The translations under genes and the position numbers were made by a program. The notes beneath the pieces were generated by a model. It saw nothing but the letters and a program-made list of their open reading frames with translations, had not been told where the DNA came from and made no database searches. A DNA stretch of 64,000 bases, from the NCBI RefSeq assembly GCF_018614585.1, contig NZ_JAGGOI010000004.1:248001-312000 (forward strand). The letters are read 5' to 3'. This document shows, one piece after another, positions 35,456-45,206 of the stretch; positions within the stretch are counted from its first letter, which is position 1, and each line of letters opens with the position of its first letter. The DNA comes from Streptomyces sp. ISL-1. Its GTDB lineage: Bacteria; Actinomycetota; Actinomycetes; Streptomycetales; Streptomycetaceae.

Positions 35456-36211
35456 ATGTGCCGCCATATCGCCTTCCTCGGACCCGAACTGCCGCTCGGG
35501 CAGCTGCTGGTCGAGCCCCCGCACAGTCTGTTCCGGCAGTCCTGGGCACCGCGTCGCCAGCGGTACGGAACCGTCAACGCCGACGGCTTCGGCGTCGGCT
35601 GGTACGCAGACGGCGATCCGGTGCCCGCCAGATACCGGCGGCAGGGCCCCATCTGGGCCGATCTCTCCTTCGCCGATCTCGCCCGGGTGGTGCGCAGCGG
35701 CGCCGTGCTCGCGGCCGTCCGCGACGCCACCGTGGCCGGCGCGGACGGTGAGGCGGCGGCCGCGCCGTATGCCGCCGGGCCGTGGCTGTTCAGCCACAAC
35801 GGCGCCGTCAGGGGCTGGCCCGAGACGCTGGCTCCGCTGTCGCTGTCGCTGCCCGCCGCCGAACTGCTGTCGCTGGAGGCGCGCTGCGACTCCGCGCTGC
35901 TGTGGGCGCTGGTGCTGCACCGGCTGCGCGAGGGCGACGAGCTGAGCCAGGCGCTGGCCGACACGGTCCGCGAGGCCGCCGAGGCGGCGCCCGGATCCCG
36001 GCTCAATCTGCTCCTCACCGACGGCGAGACGATCGCGGCGACGGCGTGGGGCGACACCCTCTGGTATCTCGCCGAGCCCGGCCGCCGCACGGTCGTGGCC
36101 TCCGAGCCGTATGACGACGATCCCCACTGGCGTGAGGTTCCCGACCACACGCTGCTGGCCGCGACCCGCACCGATGTCCTGCTGACCCCGCTCAAGGAGC
36201 CCACTACGTGA
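35456..36211 (+). CDS. egtC: Ergothioneine biosynthesis gamma-glutamyl hydrolase
   Basis: EgtC is a class II glutamine amidotransferase-like hydrolase that removes glutamate from the EgtB product. The mature N-terminal Cys follows the initiator Met (MCRHIAFLGP), with NADGFGVGWYADGDP and the WLFSHNGAVRGW segment. Length is 251 residues. It begins 64 nt after egtB; the intervening bases contain a 22-codon frame with a GTG overlapping the egtB stop that I do not annotate. The stop overlaps egtD (GTGA). Confidence 0.96.
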   Translation: MCRHIAFLGPELPLGQLLVEPPHSLFRQSWAPRRQRYGTVNADGFGVGWYADGDPVPARYRRQGPIWADLSFADLARVVRSGAVLAAVRDATVAGADGEAAAAPYAAGPWLFSHNGAVRGWPETLAPLSLSLPAAELLSLEARCDSALLWALVLHRLREGDELSQALADTVREAAEAAPGSRLNLLLTDGETIAATAWGDTLWYLAEPGRRTVVASEPYDDDPHWREVPDHTLLAATRTDVLLTPLKEPTT

Positions 36212-37170
36212 GCCCGTTCCTGCTGACCCGCACCCTGCCCGAGGACGCCACCGACGCCGCTCTGCGAGCCGATGTGCTGCACGGGCTGACCCGTACGCCC
36301 AAGGAACTGCCGCCCAAGTGGTTCTACGACGCCCGGGGCAGCGAGCTCTTCGAGGAGATCACCCGGCTGCCCGAGTACTACCCGACCCGAGCCGAGCGGG
36401 AGATCCTCATCGCCCGCGCTCCCGAGATCGCCGCCGCGACCGAGGCCCGCACCCTGGTGGAGCTGGGCTCGGGATCGTCCGAGAAGACCCGGCATCTGCT
36501 GGACGCACTGCCCGAGCTGCACAGCTATGTGCCGGTCGATGTGAGCGAGAGCGCGCTGACCGGCGCGGCCGAGGCGCTGCTCGCCGAGCGTCCCGGGCTG
36601 AATGTCCACGCCCTGATCGCCGACTTCACCCGCGGTCTCGCGCTGCCCGGCACGCCGGGACCGCGGCTGGTCGCGTTCCTCGGCGGCACCGTCGGCAATC
36701 TGCTGCCCGCCGAGCGCGCGGCGTTCCTGCGTTCCGTGCGGTCGCTGCTGGACCCCGGCGACGCGCTGCTGCTGGGGACGGATCTGGTGAAGGACGAGGC
36801 GGTCCTCGTCAGGGCGTACGACGACGCGTCGGGGGTGACGGCCGCGTTCAACAAGAACGTGCTGTCCGTCATCGCCCGGGAGCTGGGCGCGGACGTCGAC
36901 CCCGGCGACTTCGATCATGTAGCGGTGTGGGACCCGGAGCGGGAGTGGATCGAAATGCGGCTGAGGGCGCGCTCCGCGCTGACCGTGAAAATCCCCGAGC
37001 TGGATCTGGCGGTGACCTTCGAAGCGGGTGAGGAGATGCGTACGGAGGTGTCGGCGAAGTTCCGTCAGGAGGGCGTGCGCACGGAACTGGCGGCTGCTGA
37101 ACTCGAGTTGACGAAGTGGTGGACGGACAAGGAGGGCAGGTACGCACTGTCCCTCTCGACGGCCCGCTGA
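36208..37170 (+). CDS. egtD: L-histidine N(alpha)-methyltransferase
   Basis: EgtD trimethylates histidine to hercynine using SAM, the first committed step. The 320-residue protein carries LPPKWFYDARGSELFEEIT, the SAM motif LVELGSGSSEKTRHLLDAL, LVAFLGGTVGNLLP and a C-terminal substrate domain. It starts at GTG overlapping egtC. The last 106 nt lie antisense to the 3' end of the olsA-like gene, with no terminator between them. No egtE lyase gene is present in the window. Confidence 0.97.
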   Translation: MSPFLLTRTLPEDATDAALRADVLHGLTRTPKELPPKWFYDARGSELFEEITRLPEYYPTRAEREILIARAPEIAAATEARTLVELGSGSSEKTRHLLDALPELHSYVPVDVSESALTGAAEALLAERPGLNVHALIADFTRGLALPGTPGPRLVAFLGGTVGNLLPAERAAFLRSVRSLLDPGDALLLGTDLVKDEAVLVRAYDDASGVTAAFNKNVLSVIARELGADVDPGDFDHVAVWDPEREWIEMRLRARSALTVKIPELDLAVTFEAGEEMRTEVSAKFRQEGVRTELAAAELELTKWWTDKEGRYALSLSTAR

Positions 37171-37934
37171 GCGGCGCGGGCCAGTGAGCGGCGGTCGGGG
37201 TGGCTCCTCGCGGGGATGGGCGGCAGCAGCCGGACCTCCGCGGTGAGCCCGCCGGCCGCCACTACCCGCCACAGGGACGCGACCAGCGAGTCCTCCCCGA
37301 CGAACGCGGCCGCTCCGGTGGGCAGATAACTGATGCGTACGGGCTGAACGGCGGCGTCCGCGTCCAGCGCGGCCTGGAAGACGGCGTGCCGGAAGCGGCC
37401 CTGGGCGCGGCCGCACCAGGTGGAGCCCTCGGGGAAGGCGATGACGCGGGCGCCGCTGTCCAGTGCGGACGCCATCTCGCGGACGGTGGCGGGCAGCGTA
37501 CGGAGCCGGTCGCGCTCCACGAAGAGGGTGCCTCCCCGGGCGGCGAGCGGCCCGAGCACCGGCCAGCGCCGGACCTCGCTCTTGGCCAGCATCCGTCCGG
37601 GCAGGGCCGCCGCGATCAGCGGTATGTCCAGCCAGGAGATGTGGTTGGCGACGACGAGGGCCCCCCGGGTGCCCTGCGGCCGGCCGATGATCCGTATCCG
37701 TACGCCGAAGGCGCGTACCACCGCACGCGCCCAGCAGCGGGTCATGGCGTCCCGCACCCGGGTGCCGAAGAGGGCACCGAGCAGTACGGCCGCCGGCGCG
37801 AGGAGCAGACCGGCGAGCACGGTCAGCGTCCCGGCCAGCAGCCGGGCGGCGGCCGTGAAGGCGTCGGCCGCCGCTCCGTGGTGTGTGGCGCAGCCCCCGG
37901 GGGTGCAGGGCGCGCTGGGCAGCCAGACGCTCAT
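37065..37934 (-). CDS. olsA: PlsC-type 1-acyl transferase (lyso-ornithine lipid acyltransferase, OlsA-like)
   Basis: The 289-residue protein has an N-terminal membrane helix and the PlsC acyltransferase motifs VVANHISWLDIPL (catalytic H98-x4-D103), GGTLFVERDR and AFPEGSTW. Overlap with an OlsB-like gene (ATGA, 37931-37934) suggests the second step of ornithine lipid synthesis: acylation of lyso-ornithine lipid. Its last 35 codons (SLSVHHFVNSSSAAASSV region) are the antisense of egtD and look like an extension without fold; the gene may have lost its original stop codon. Confidence 0.8.
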   Translation of the reverse strand: MSVWLPSAPCTPGGCATHHGAAADAFTAAARLLAGTLTVLAGLLLAPAAVLLGALFGTRVRDAMTRCWARAVVRAFGVRIRIIGRPQGTRGALVVANHISWLDIPLIAAALPGRMLAKSEVRRWPVLGPLAARGGTLFVERDRLRTLPATVREMASALDSGARVIAFPEGSTWCGRAQGRFRHAVFQAALDADAAVQPVRISYLPTGAAAFVGEDSLVASLWRVVAAGGLTAEVRLLPPIPARSHPDRRSLARAAQRAVERDSAYLPSLSVHHFVNSSSAAASSVRTPS

Positions 37935-38764
37935 CGCACGGGGGCGAGGGAGAGGAAGTGCCGCAGGTAGCGGGGGTTGGTGCGGCGCAGCGAGAGCAGC
38001 ACGTACAGGTCGGCGACGCCGAAGTCGGGGTCGTGGGCGGGCGCGCCGCAGACCCAGGCGCCGAGCCGCAGATAGCCGCGGAGCAGGGCGGGCAGCTCGG
38101 TGCGGCCTTCGGGGCGGGTGACCGAGTCGGGGTTCCAGAGCTTGTGGGGCGTGACCCAGTACTCCTCGGGGGCGAGGTTCTTGGCCTTCACGGTGTCCCA
38201 GGTGGCCGCCGCGAGGGTGCCGCCGTCCGCGAGCGGGATGGAGCAGCAGCCGGCCAGCCAGGTGTGGCCGGTGCGGGTCATGTAGCGGGCGAGTCCGGCC
38301 CAGATGAGGGCGATGACGGCGCCGTTGCGGTGCAGCGGGTGGACGCAGGAGCGGCCGACCTCGACGAGGTCGTCGCGGATCGGGGCCAGTCGGGTGAGGT
38401 CGAACTCGGTCTCGGAGTAGAACCGGCCCGCCACCTTGGCGCGCTCGGGCGGCAGCACCCGGTAGGTGCCGACGACCTCGCCGGTCTCCGCCTCGCGTAC
38501 CAGGATGTGGTCGCAGTACGCGTCGAAGGCGTCGATGTCCAGACCCGGCTCCGGGCCCTCGAGCCTGGCGCCCATCTCACCGGCGAACACCTGGTGGCGC
38601 AGGCGCTGCGCGGCGCGTACGTCCTCCTGGTCCCGGGCGAGGGCGACGACGTAGCGGGGCTGGTCGCCCTCGGCGAGCGGCGCGGGGGCGGGCGCGGACG
38701 CCGAGAGCTGCGCGGGGAGGGCGGCGGTGACTGGGGCGGGGATGACTGCTGGCGATGCGGGCAT
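37931..38764 (-). CDS. olsB: GNAT-type N-acyltransferase (OlsB-like ornithine acyltransferase)
   Basis: The 277-residue protein matches the OlsB / acyl-homoserine-lactone synthase-like GNAT branch: RLRHQVFAGEMGARLEGPEPG, DAFDAYCDHILVREAETGEVVGTYR, and VEVGRSCVHPLHRNGAVIALIW. OlsB transfers a 3-hydroxyacyl group from ACP to ornithine. The first 35 residues are Ala/Pro-rich and probably disordered. AGGAG precedes the ATG. The pair olsB-olsA would be enough to make ornithine lipids, phosphorus-free membrane lipids known in streptomycetes. Confidence 0.82.
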   Translation of the reverse strand: MPASPAVIPAPVTAALPAQLSASAPAPAPLAEGDQPRYVVALARDQEDVRAAQRLRHQVFAGEMGARLEGPEPGLDIDAFDAYCDHILVREAETGEVVGTYRVLPPERAKVAGRFYSETEFDLTRLAPIRDDLVEVGRSCVHPLHRNGAVIALIWAGLARYMTRTGHTWLAGCCSIPLADGGTLAAATWDTVKAKNLAPEEYWVTPHKLWNPDSVTRPEGRTELPALLRGYLRLGAWVCGAPAHDPDFGVADLYVLLSLRRTNPRYLRHFLSLAPVR

Positions 38765-38941
38765 GACGGTCTCCTGTGCCGGACGGAAGGGGACGGACCG
38801 CGGGTGCGGCGGCCCGGCTACTTACTTCTTCCGTGGTCGGCTGGATTCGACATGACACCCCGGCGGAGTGTGGATGTGCGAAGGCTGAATGCCGGGCAAT
38901 GCGGTGGGCACAGTGCACGGAGGGTAGCGGGAGCAGACGGC

Positions 38942-40192
38942 TCAGTGAGGCGCGAGGGCCTCGGTGATGCGCGCGGACGCGATCCGCGCCGCGCGCCCGG
39001 GGTCCTTGCCCTCCAGAACGGCCGTCATATAGGGCTTGATCGGGTTGTCGGCCTCGACATCGGCCCACTGCGGCGAGTTGGGTGTGGCCCTGCCCCGCGC
39101 GGCGCCGGCGGCCATGGCCGCGGTGCTCTCCTCGCCCTTGATGACGCCCGCGAGGGTCGACTTGTTGGGTACGTAGTTCATGGTGCGGGCGAGGTCGGTC
39201 TGCCACCTCTCGCCCGCCAGCGCCTTGACGACCTCGATCGCGGCGGCCCGCTCGCGCGCGTTCTCGGGCACGATCAGATCGGAGCCGCCGGTGAAGACGG
39301 CACCGGGCGCGGCGGCCGTCTTGCCGGGTACGGGGAAGAATCCGAGCTTGCCCCGCAGGTCGGGGTTGTACTTCTCGATGAGGGTCGCCGCGCTGGGCAC
39401 CGCGATCATCTGGGCGACGTCACCTCGGGCGAAGACCTCGGCCTGCGGCGGGGTCTCCTCGTCCGCGTTCCTCGGCCCGCCGCCGTGCGCCTGAAGCTTC
39501 TTGTAGAACGCCATGCCGCGCAGCGCCGCCAGGGTGTCCAGCGTGCCCTGCCATTCGCCGCCCTGGTCGACGGCGAGTTCGCCGCCCTCGTCCCAGATGA
39601 AGCCGGCGAGGGTGTACCAGTCCTGGCCGGAGAGGTAGATGCCCTGTGTGCCGTCGCGGTTGAGTCTTTCGCAGTCCTTGAGCCACTGGGCGCGGGTTCT
39701 GGGCGGCCGGCTGATCCCGGCGTCGGCGAACAAGTCCTTGTTGTAGATGACGACGCGGTTGGCCGCGTACCAGGGAATGCCGTACTGCGAGCCGTTGACG
39801 CTGCCCGGTTCGGCGAGTCCTGGCAGCCATTCCTCGTTGCCGAGATCCCGCACGGATTCGAGCGTGAGGTCCCGCAGCGCGTCGCTCTCGGCGTACTGGG
39901 CGACCTGGGTGTTGCCCACCTCGATGACGTCCGGCGCCTTGTCGCTCTCCAGCGCGGCCGTCACCTTCTTTCCGATGCCGGTCCACTCCTGGAAGGTGAA
40001 CTCCAGCCGTACGGCGGGGTTGTCCCTCTCGTAGGCGGTGATGAAGCGCTTCAGGAAGCCGTCGGAGACGCTGTCCTTCATCAGCCAGATCCGGACCGTA
40101 CGGGTCTCGGACCCGCCCGGGATGATGCCGCAGCCACCGAGCGTAAGGGCGGACACGAGTAAGACGGACAGGATGTGGGACCGCTTCTTCAC
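38942..40192 (-). CDS. Sugar ABC transporter substrate-binding lipoprotein (orphan)
   Basis: The 416-residue protein has a lipoprotein signal peptide with lipobox LTLGGC (Cys at about 21) and the type-1 solute-binding fold: VRIWLMKDSVSDGFLKRFI, DVIEVGNTQVAQYAES, GIPWYAANRVVIYNKDLF and LTxWxxP-like conserved blocks. It is the extracellular receptor of a carbohydrate ABC importer, but no permease genes are adjacent, so it must borrow them. A TGGT-N4-ACCA palindrome 87 nt upstream suggests control by a GntR/HutC regulator such as DasR. Confidence 0.9.
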   Translation of the reverse strand: MKKRSHILSVLLVSALTLGGCGIIPGGSETRTVRIWLMKDSVSDGFLKRFITAYERDNPAVRLEFTFQEWTGIGKKVTAALESDKAPDVIEVGNTQVAQYAESDALRDLTLESVRDLGNEEWLPGLAEPGSVNGSQYGIPWYAANRVVIYNKDLFADAGISRPPRTRAQWLKDCERLNRDGTQGIYLSGQDWYTLAGFIWDEGGELAVDQGGEWQGTLDTLAALRGMAFYKKLQAHGGGPRNADEETPPQAEVFARGDVAQMIAVPSAATLIEKYNPDLRGKLGFFPVPGKTAAAPGAVFTGGSDLIVPENARERAAAIEVVKALAGERWQTDLARTMNYVPNKSTLAGVIKGEESTAAMAAGAARGRATPNSPQWADVEADNPIKPYMTAVLEGKDPGRAARIASARITEALAPH

Positions 40193-40278
40193 GTAGTCAC
40201 CTTCGGCGTGGGAGCACGGGAGTGTGAACCCGACGTGGGGGGAAGCGCGCTCCGCGCTCGCACGGGTGTGACCGGAGT

Positions 40279-40292
40279 TTGGTATGTACCAA
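40279..40292. promoter_or_regulatory. DasR-like operator before the sugar-binding lipoprotein
   Basis: TTGGTATGTACCAA is a 14-bp inverted repeat with core TGGT-N4-ACCA, the spacing of DasR-responsive elements (consensus core TGGTCTAGACCA). It lies upstream of the lipoprotein start. The remaining 40193-40505 gap holds the hemC promoter and no gene. Confidence 0.5.
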
Positions 40293-40492
40293 GGAAACCG
40301 GTCAAGCCCCCCTCAAGACGTATCGGGGTCCGGCGGCGGGGCCGCCGTGCCGCACCGTGCGGGCACGCGGTCCGACGGCCGCGCCGACTCGCCCGCCCGG
40401 CATCCCGCACACCTGCCCGAATGGCCCAACCTCCTTGCCGCATCGCCGAGATGAGGGGCAGGTCGGATGGCAGTAGCTCGAGTCCCAGCCTC

Positions 40493-40498
40493 TATCGT
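40493..40498 (+). promoter_or_regulatory. Leaderless -10 hexamer of hemC
   Basis: TATCGT lies exactly 7 nt before the hemC ATG and there is no Shine-Dalgarno in between; the same hexamer at the same distance precedes the LysR gene at 51575. Confidence 0.55.
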
Positions 40499-40505
40499 GG
40501 GTGCC

Positions 40506-41441
40506 ATGTCCACCCCTGAACTGATCCGCATCGTCTCCCGCGACTCGCCCATGGCGCTCGCTCAGGTGGAGCGCGTGCGCACCGAACTGGCCACGCTCCA
40601 CCCCGGCATCCGCACCGAGGTCCTCCCGGTCAAGACGACCGGGGACAAGTGGATGGGCGACCTCTCCCTGGTCGAGGGGAAGGGCGCGTTCACCAAGGAG
40701 GTGGACGCCGCCCTGCTCGCCGGCGAGGCGGACCTCGCCGTGCACTGCGTCAAGGACGTGCCCGCCGACCGGCCGCTGCCCGCCGGCACCGTCTTCGCCG
40801 CCTTCCTCAAGCGCGACGACATCCGCGACGCCCTCATCCACCCCGCGGGGCTCACTCTCGACGAACTCCCGGACGGGACGCGGATCGGCACATCCTCCGT
40901 ACGCCGCAGGGCTCAACTCGCCGCCTCTCACCCGCAGCTCGAGTGCGTACCGATGCGCGGCAACGCCAACCGCCGCCTGGACAAGCTCGCCCACGGCGAT
41001 GCCGACGCGCTGCTGCTGGCCGTCTCCGGCCTGGAGCGCATCGGCCGTACGGATGTGATCGCCGAGGTACTCGCGCCCGAGGTGCTGTGCCCGCCGATCG
41101 GCGCGGGGATCCTGGCCCTCCAGTGCCGCGAAGGCGACACCGACGTGATCGACGTCGTCAGCGACCTCGGCGACCCCGACGCCTACCGCGAGGCCACGGC
41201 GGAACGCATGTTCCTCCACGTCCTCCAGGGTCACTGCAACAGCCCGATCGCCGGCTACGCCAAGTCCGAGCGCAGCGGCGATCTCTCCCTGCGCGCCTGT
41301 GTGTTCACGCCCGACGGCAAGACGGTCCTCAACGCGCACGAATGGGCGGGCCCCCTCGACCCGGCCACCCTCGGCACCTCCGTCGCCGTCACCCTCCTCC
41401 GCCAGGGCGCACGGGACTTGATCGACTCCATCGCGCACTGA
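40506..41441 (+). CDS. hemC: Hydroxymethylbilane synthase (porphobilinogen deaminase)
   Basis: HemC polymerises four porphobilinogens. The 311-residue protein has [22 protein letters not shown] with the catalytic Asp, [22 protein letters not shown] and the dipyrromethane-cofactor Cys244 in [12 protein letters not shown]. It stands alone, unlike the usual hemA-hemC-hemD-hemB operon, and is likely a second copy; several streptomycetes are known to have two. The ATG at 40506 has a -10 hexamer 7 nt upstream and no ribosome binding site. Confidence 0.93.
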   Translation: MSTPELIRIVSRDSPMALAQVERVRTELATLHPGIRTEVLPVKTTGDKWMGDLSLVEGKGAFTKEVDAALLAGEADLAVHCVKDVPADRPLPAGTVFAAFLKRDDIRDALIHPAGLTLDELPDGTRIGTSSVRRRAQLAASHPQLECVPMRGNANRRLDKLAHGDADALLLAVSGLERIGRTDVIAEVLAPEVLCPPIGAGILALQCREGDTDVIDVVSDLGDPDAYREATAERMFLHVLQGHCNSPIAGYAKSERSGDLSLRACVFTPDGKTVLNAHEWAGPLDPATLGTSVAVTLLRQGARDLIDSIAH

Positions 41442-41468
41442 ACACACCGAGGCCGGAAAGGGCCCCCC

Positions 41469-42767
<1,299 letters not shown>

Positions 42768-42886
42768 TCGGAAGCGTCCCCTCGCCGGTTACGACTTGCA
42801 ATGCCCGGACCATATGACGTCACCATCTGAATGGCGACGGTATCTTGAACCGCTACAGACGGCAACACGGCGATGAGTGAGGGGCA

Positions 42887-44158
42887 ATGGGCCGGCTCAG
42901 CCGAGCGGAGCTGCAGCAGCTCAACCGGGCCAAGGTGCTCGCCGCCGCCAGGGACGAGTTCGCCGGGCGCGGCTTCCGGGATGCCAAGGTGGACGGCATA
43001 GCCGAGCGCGCCGGGCTGACCCGGGGTGCCGTCTACTCCAACTTCCCCGGCAAGCGGGCCCTTTACTTCGCTGTTCTGGCCGACCTCGCCGAGCGCGTGC
43101 CCGAGCCGCCGGCTCTGGACGGGGCGGCCCCGGACGCGCTGGTCCGGGATGCGCTCCGCGATGCGGTGGTCCGGGATGCGGTGGTCGATGACGCGTCGCC
43201 CGAGCCGCCGCGTCCAATACCGGACAGCACCGTCTCCGAGGCGCTCGGCGCGTTCGCCCGCGCCTGGGTCGCCCGGCTGCCGCTGACCGAAGCCGACGCC
43301 GACACCGACGCCCATGAGAAGCGCGGCTTGGCCCGGCTCGGCATGCACCTGATGCCGGAGATCCTCGCCGACGAATCGATACGGCGCCCCTTCGGGCAGC
43401 TGCTGAAACTGGACGCGATACTCCTCGGGCTGGCCCTGGAGCGGCTGCGACCGGCCGACTCGCCTCAAGGCCGCCTGGTGCGCGTAGCGGAGGCAGCCTT
43501 CACGACGCTGTACGGGGCGACCCAACTGGCCGGCGCCGCACCCGGGTTCATCGACCCCTTCAACGTCGTCAGAGCCTGCGAGCAAATGGCGGGCCTCGAT
43601 CTCAACGACACGTGGCCCCCGCCGTACCTCCGCTACACCCCGCATGCGCGCCCGGCCGGCGAGCCGTGGGACCCTCCGCCCGCGGTGGACGCGTTGCGCG
43701 GAGAGCCCGCGCGGCTCGCGGACGACGGTGTGGTGGGCATCCTCGGGCTGCACCGCCTCGAAGCCGCCGAGGAACTGGTGCGGGCCGCACCGCCCGGCGC
43801 TACCGTCACCGCCGTCCTTGTCACTGCCAACCCCGGCGAGCTGGCGCCCCTGGCACGGCTGACCGTCGCCGGCCTCCGCGACTGCCTGCGCCACGCCTTC
43901 CCGCCGTCGGCACGGCCGCGCCTTCAGGTGCTCTGCGACGACTCGGGCGCCGTCGCGGCGGCGGCCGGCGTGCCCGTCGTGAGCGAGGCGACCGAGGCCG
44001 CCGTCCGTATCGCGGCAGGCCGGATCGTCGCCCGGGCGGACGGCCGTGGCGCGTGCCACGCGGCGGCGGGCGGCGGCGCCCCGCATGCTCGCACGCCCCG
44101 GCCCAGGGGCCGCAGGAGCCGGGAGGGGAACGCGAGTGAACGACAACCCCTCACCTGA
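42887..44158 (+). CDS. TetR-family regulator with an extra C-terminal domain
   Basis: The 423-residue protein is about twice normal TetR length. Residues 1-60 hold the helix-turn-helix (VLAAARDEFAGRGFRDAKVDGIAERAG then RGAVYSNFPGKRALYF). After a degenerate repeat (ALVRDALRDAVVRDAVVDDA, near 85-105) comes a TetR ligand domain to about 245. Residues 275-390 form a second alpha/beta domain, with VVGILGLHRL, VTAVLVTAN, LQVLCDDSGAVAAAAGV and AVRIAAGRIVARADGRG. The last part recalls the end of peroxiredoxin/thioredoxin folds, but the redox Cys motif is not evident. It is divergent from clpX, which it may regulate. Confidence 0.85.
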   Translation: MGRLSRAELQQLNRAKVLAAARDEFAGRGFRDAKVDGIAERAGLTRGAVYSNFPGKRALYFAVLADLAERVPEPPALDGAAPDALVRDALRDAVVRDAVVDDASPEPPRPIPDSTVSEALGAFARAWVARLPLTEADADTDAHEKRGLARLGMHLMPEILADESIRRPFGQLLKLDAILLGLALERLRPADSPQGRLVRVAEAAFTTLYGATQLAGAAPGFIDPFNVVRACEQMAGLDLNDTWPPPYLRYTPHARPAGEPWDPPPAVDALRGEPARLADDGVVGILGLHRLEAAEELVRAAPPGATVTAVLVTANPGELAPLARLTVAGLRDCLRHAFPPSARPRLQVLCDDSGAVAAAAGVPVVSEATEAAVRIAAGRIVARADGRGACHAAAGGGAPHARTPRPRGRRSREGNASERQPLT

Positions 44159-44368
44159 GGCGGTGCGCAAACGCGAACGGGTGCCCCTCTCACAGCGGGG
44201 GCAGGCCGGTCCGGGACGTACGGTCCCTCCGGCGCGGCGACCGGTACCCCATCGTCTCGCGGCCGGCGCTCGGCCCGGCCGCGGACGGCCGTCCGGCTCC
44301 CGACGCCTCGCGGACTGCCTCCTGGTGGGGCACGGTGGAGTCAACGCATCGAGAGGAGTGCGACACAC

Positions 44369-44584
44369 ATGACGAATCACACCTACCGGGTCACCGAGAT
44401 CGTCGGCACCTCCCACGAGGGCGTCGACGAAGCCATCCGCAACGGCATCAACCGTGCGACCCAGACCCTGCGGGGACTCGACTGGTTCGAGGTGACCCAG
44501 GTCCGCGGAAATATCGTCGACGGGCAGATCGAGCACTACCAGGTCGGTCTCAAGGTCGGCTTCCGGCTCGACGACGGCGACTGA
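44369..44584 (+). CDS. Dodecin
   Basis: The 71-residue protein is a dodecin, a dodecameric flavin-binding storage protein: YRVTEIVGTSHEGVDEAIRN, NRATQTLRGLDWFEVTQVRG and the C-terminal YQVGLKVGFRLDD. The WFEV aromatic residue is the flavin-stacking position. GAGAGGAGTG precedes the start. It is monocistronic. Confidence 0.95.
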   Translation: MTNHTYRVTEIVGTSHEGVDEAIRNGINRATQTLRGLDWFEVTQVRGNIVDGQIEHYQVGLKVGFRLDDGD

Positions 44585-44655
44585 CCGCGGAACCAGTACG
44601 CCCCGCCGGACCCGTGCGGCCAACCAGGCCGGCCCGGCCCGGCACGTACGACGCA

Positions 44656-45147
44656 TCAGGTGCGGCCCTCCCGTTCCTGCGCGTCCTTCATCGCCTCAGT
44701 CGTGCCTGCCGCCCATCCCGCCCGTACGACCCGCAAACCGGCCCGCTCCGCGCCGTCGCACACCAACTCGTCGTCGTCCACCAGCATCCGGATCTCCCGG
44801 TCGCGGCCCAGCCGCCGCAGGATCTCCAGCTTGGTAGTGCGGGCCGGCCTGCGGTCGTCGTTGCGCCGCATGAACACCCTGCCCTCGGGCAGCCCCTGCT
44901 CGGCCAGCCAGGTCAGGGTGTCCCGGCGGCACCGCTCCGGCCTGCCCGTGAGGTACATGACCTCGCACTCCTCGGCCGCCCGCAGGCACATCTCGATGCC
45001 CTTCGCCAGCGGCGGGTCGTCGGGGGCCGCCGCGAAGAAGGCGTCCCAGTCACGCGGCTTGCGCTCCAGGAAGCGCTGCCGGTGCCCGGAGTCGGCGAGC
45101 GTCCCGTCCAGGTCGAATATGGCCAGTGGCCTGCTGTTTCGCGTCAC
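44656..45147 (-). CDS. HAD-family phosphatase/kinase-like protein
   Basis: The 163-residue protein has HAD motif I IFDLDGTLADS, motif II Thr in VMYLTGRPERCRRDTLTWL, KLEILRR with the conserved Lys, and a motif IV-like acidic patch LVDDDELVCDGA. The small size and LTGRPE motif fit the polynucleotide-kinase-phosphatase-like HAD branch. The GTG start follows TAAGGT by exactly 7 nt with no ribosome binding site, so it appears leaderless. It is divergent from the LLM gene. Confidence 0.85.
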   Translation of the reverse strand: MTRNSRPLAIFDLDGTLADSGHRQRFLERKPRDWDAFFAAAPDDPPLAKGIEMCLRAAEECEVMYLTGRPERCRRDTLTWLAEQGLPEGRVFMRRNDDRRPARTTKLEILRRLGRDREIRMLVDDDELVCDGAERAGLRVVRAGWAAGTTEAMKDAQEREGRT

Positions 45148-45206
45148 AGCCCCCACCTTAGGCAAGGGCGGGGGAATCCCGCCGCCGTGAGCGCGTTGAA
45201 CTGCAT

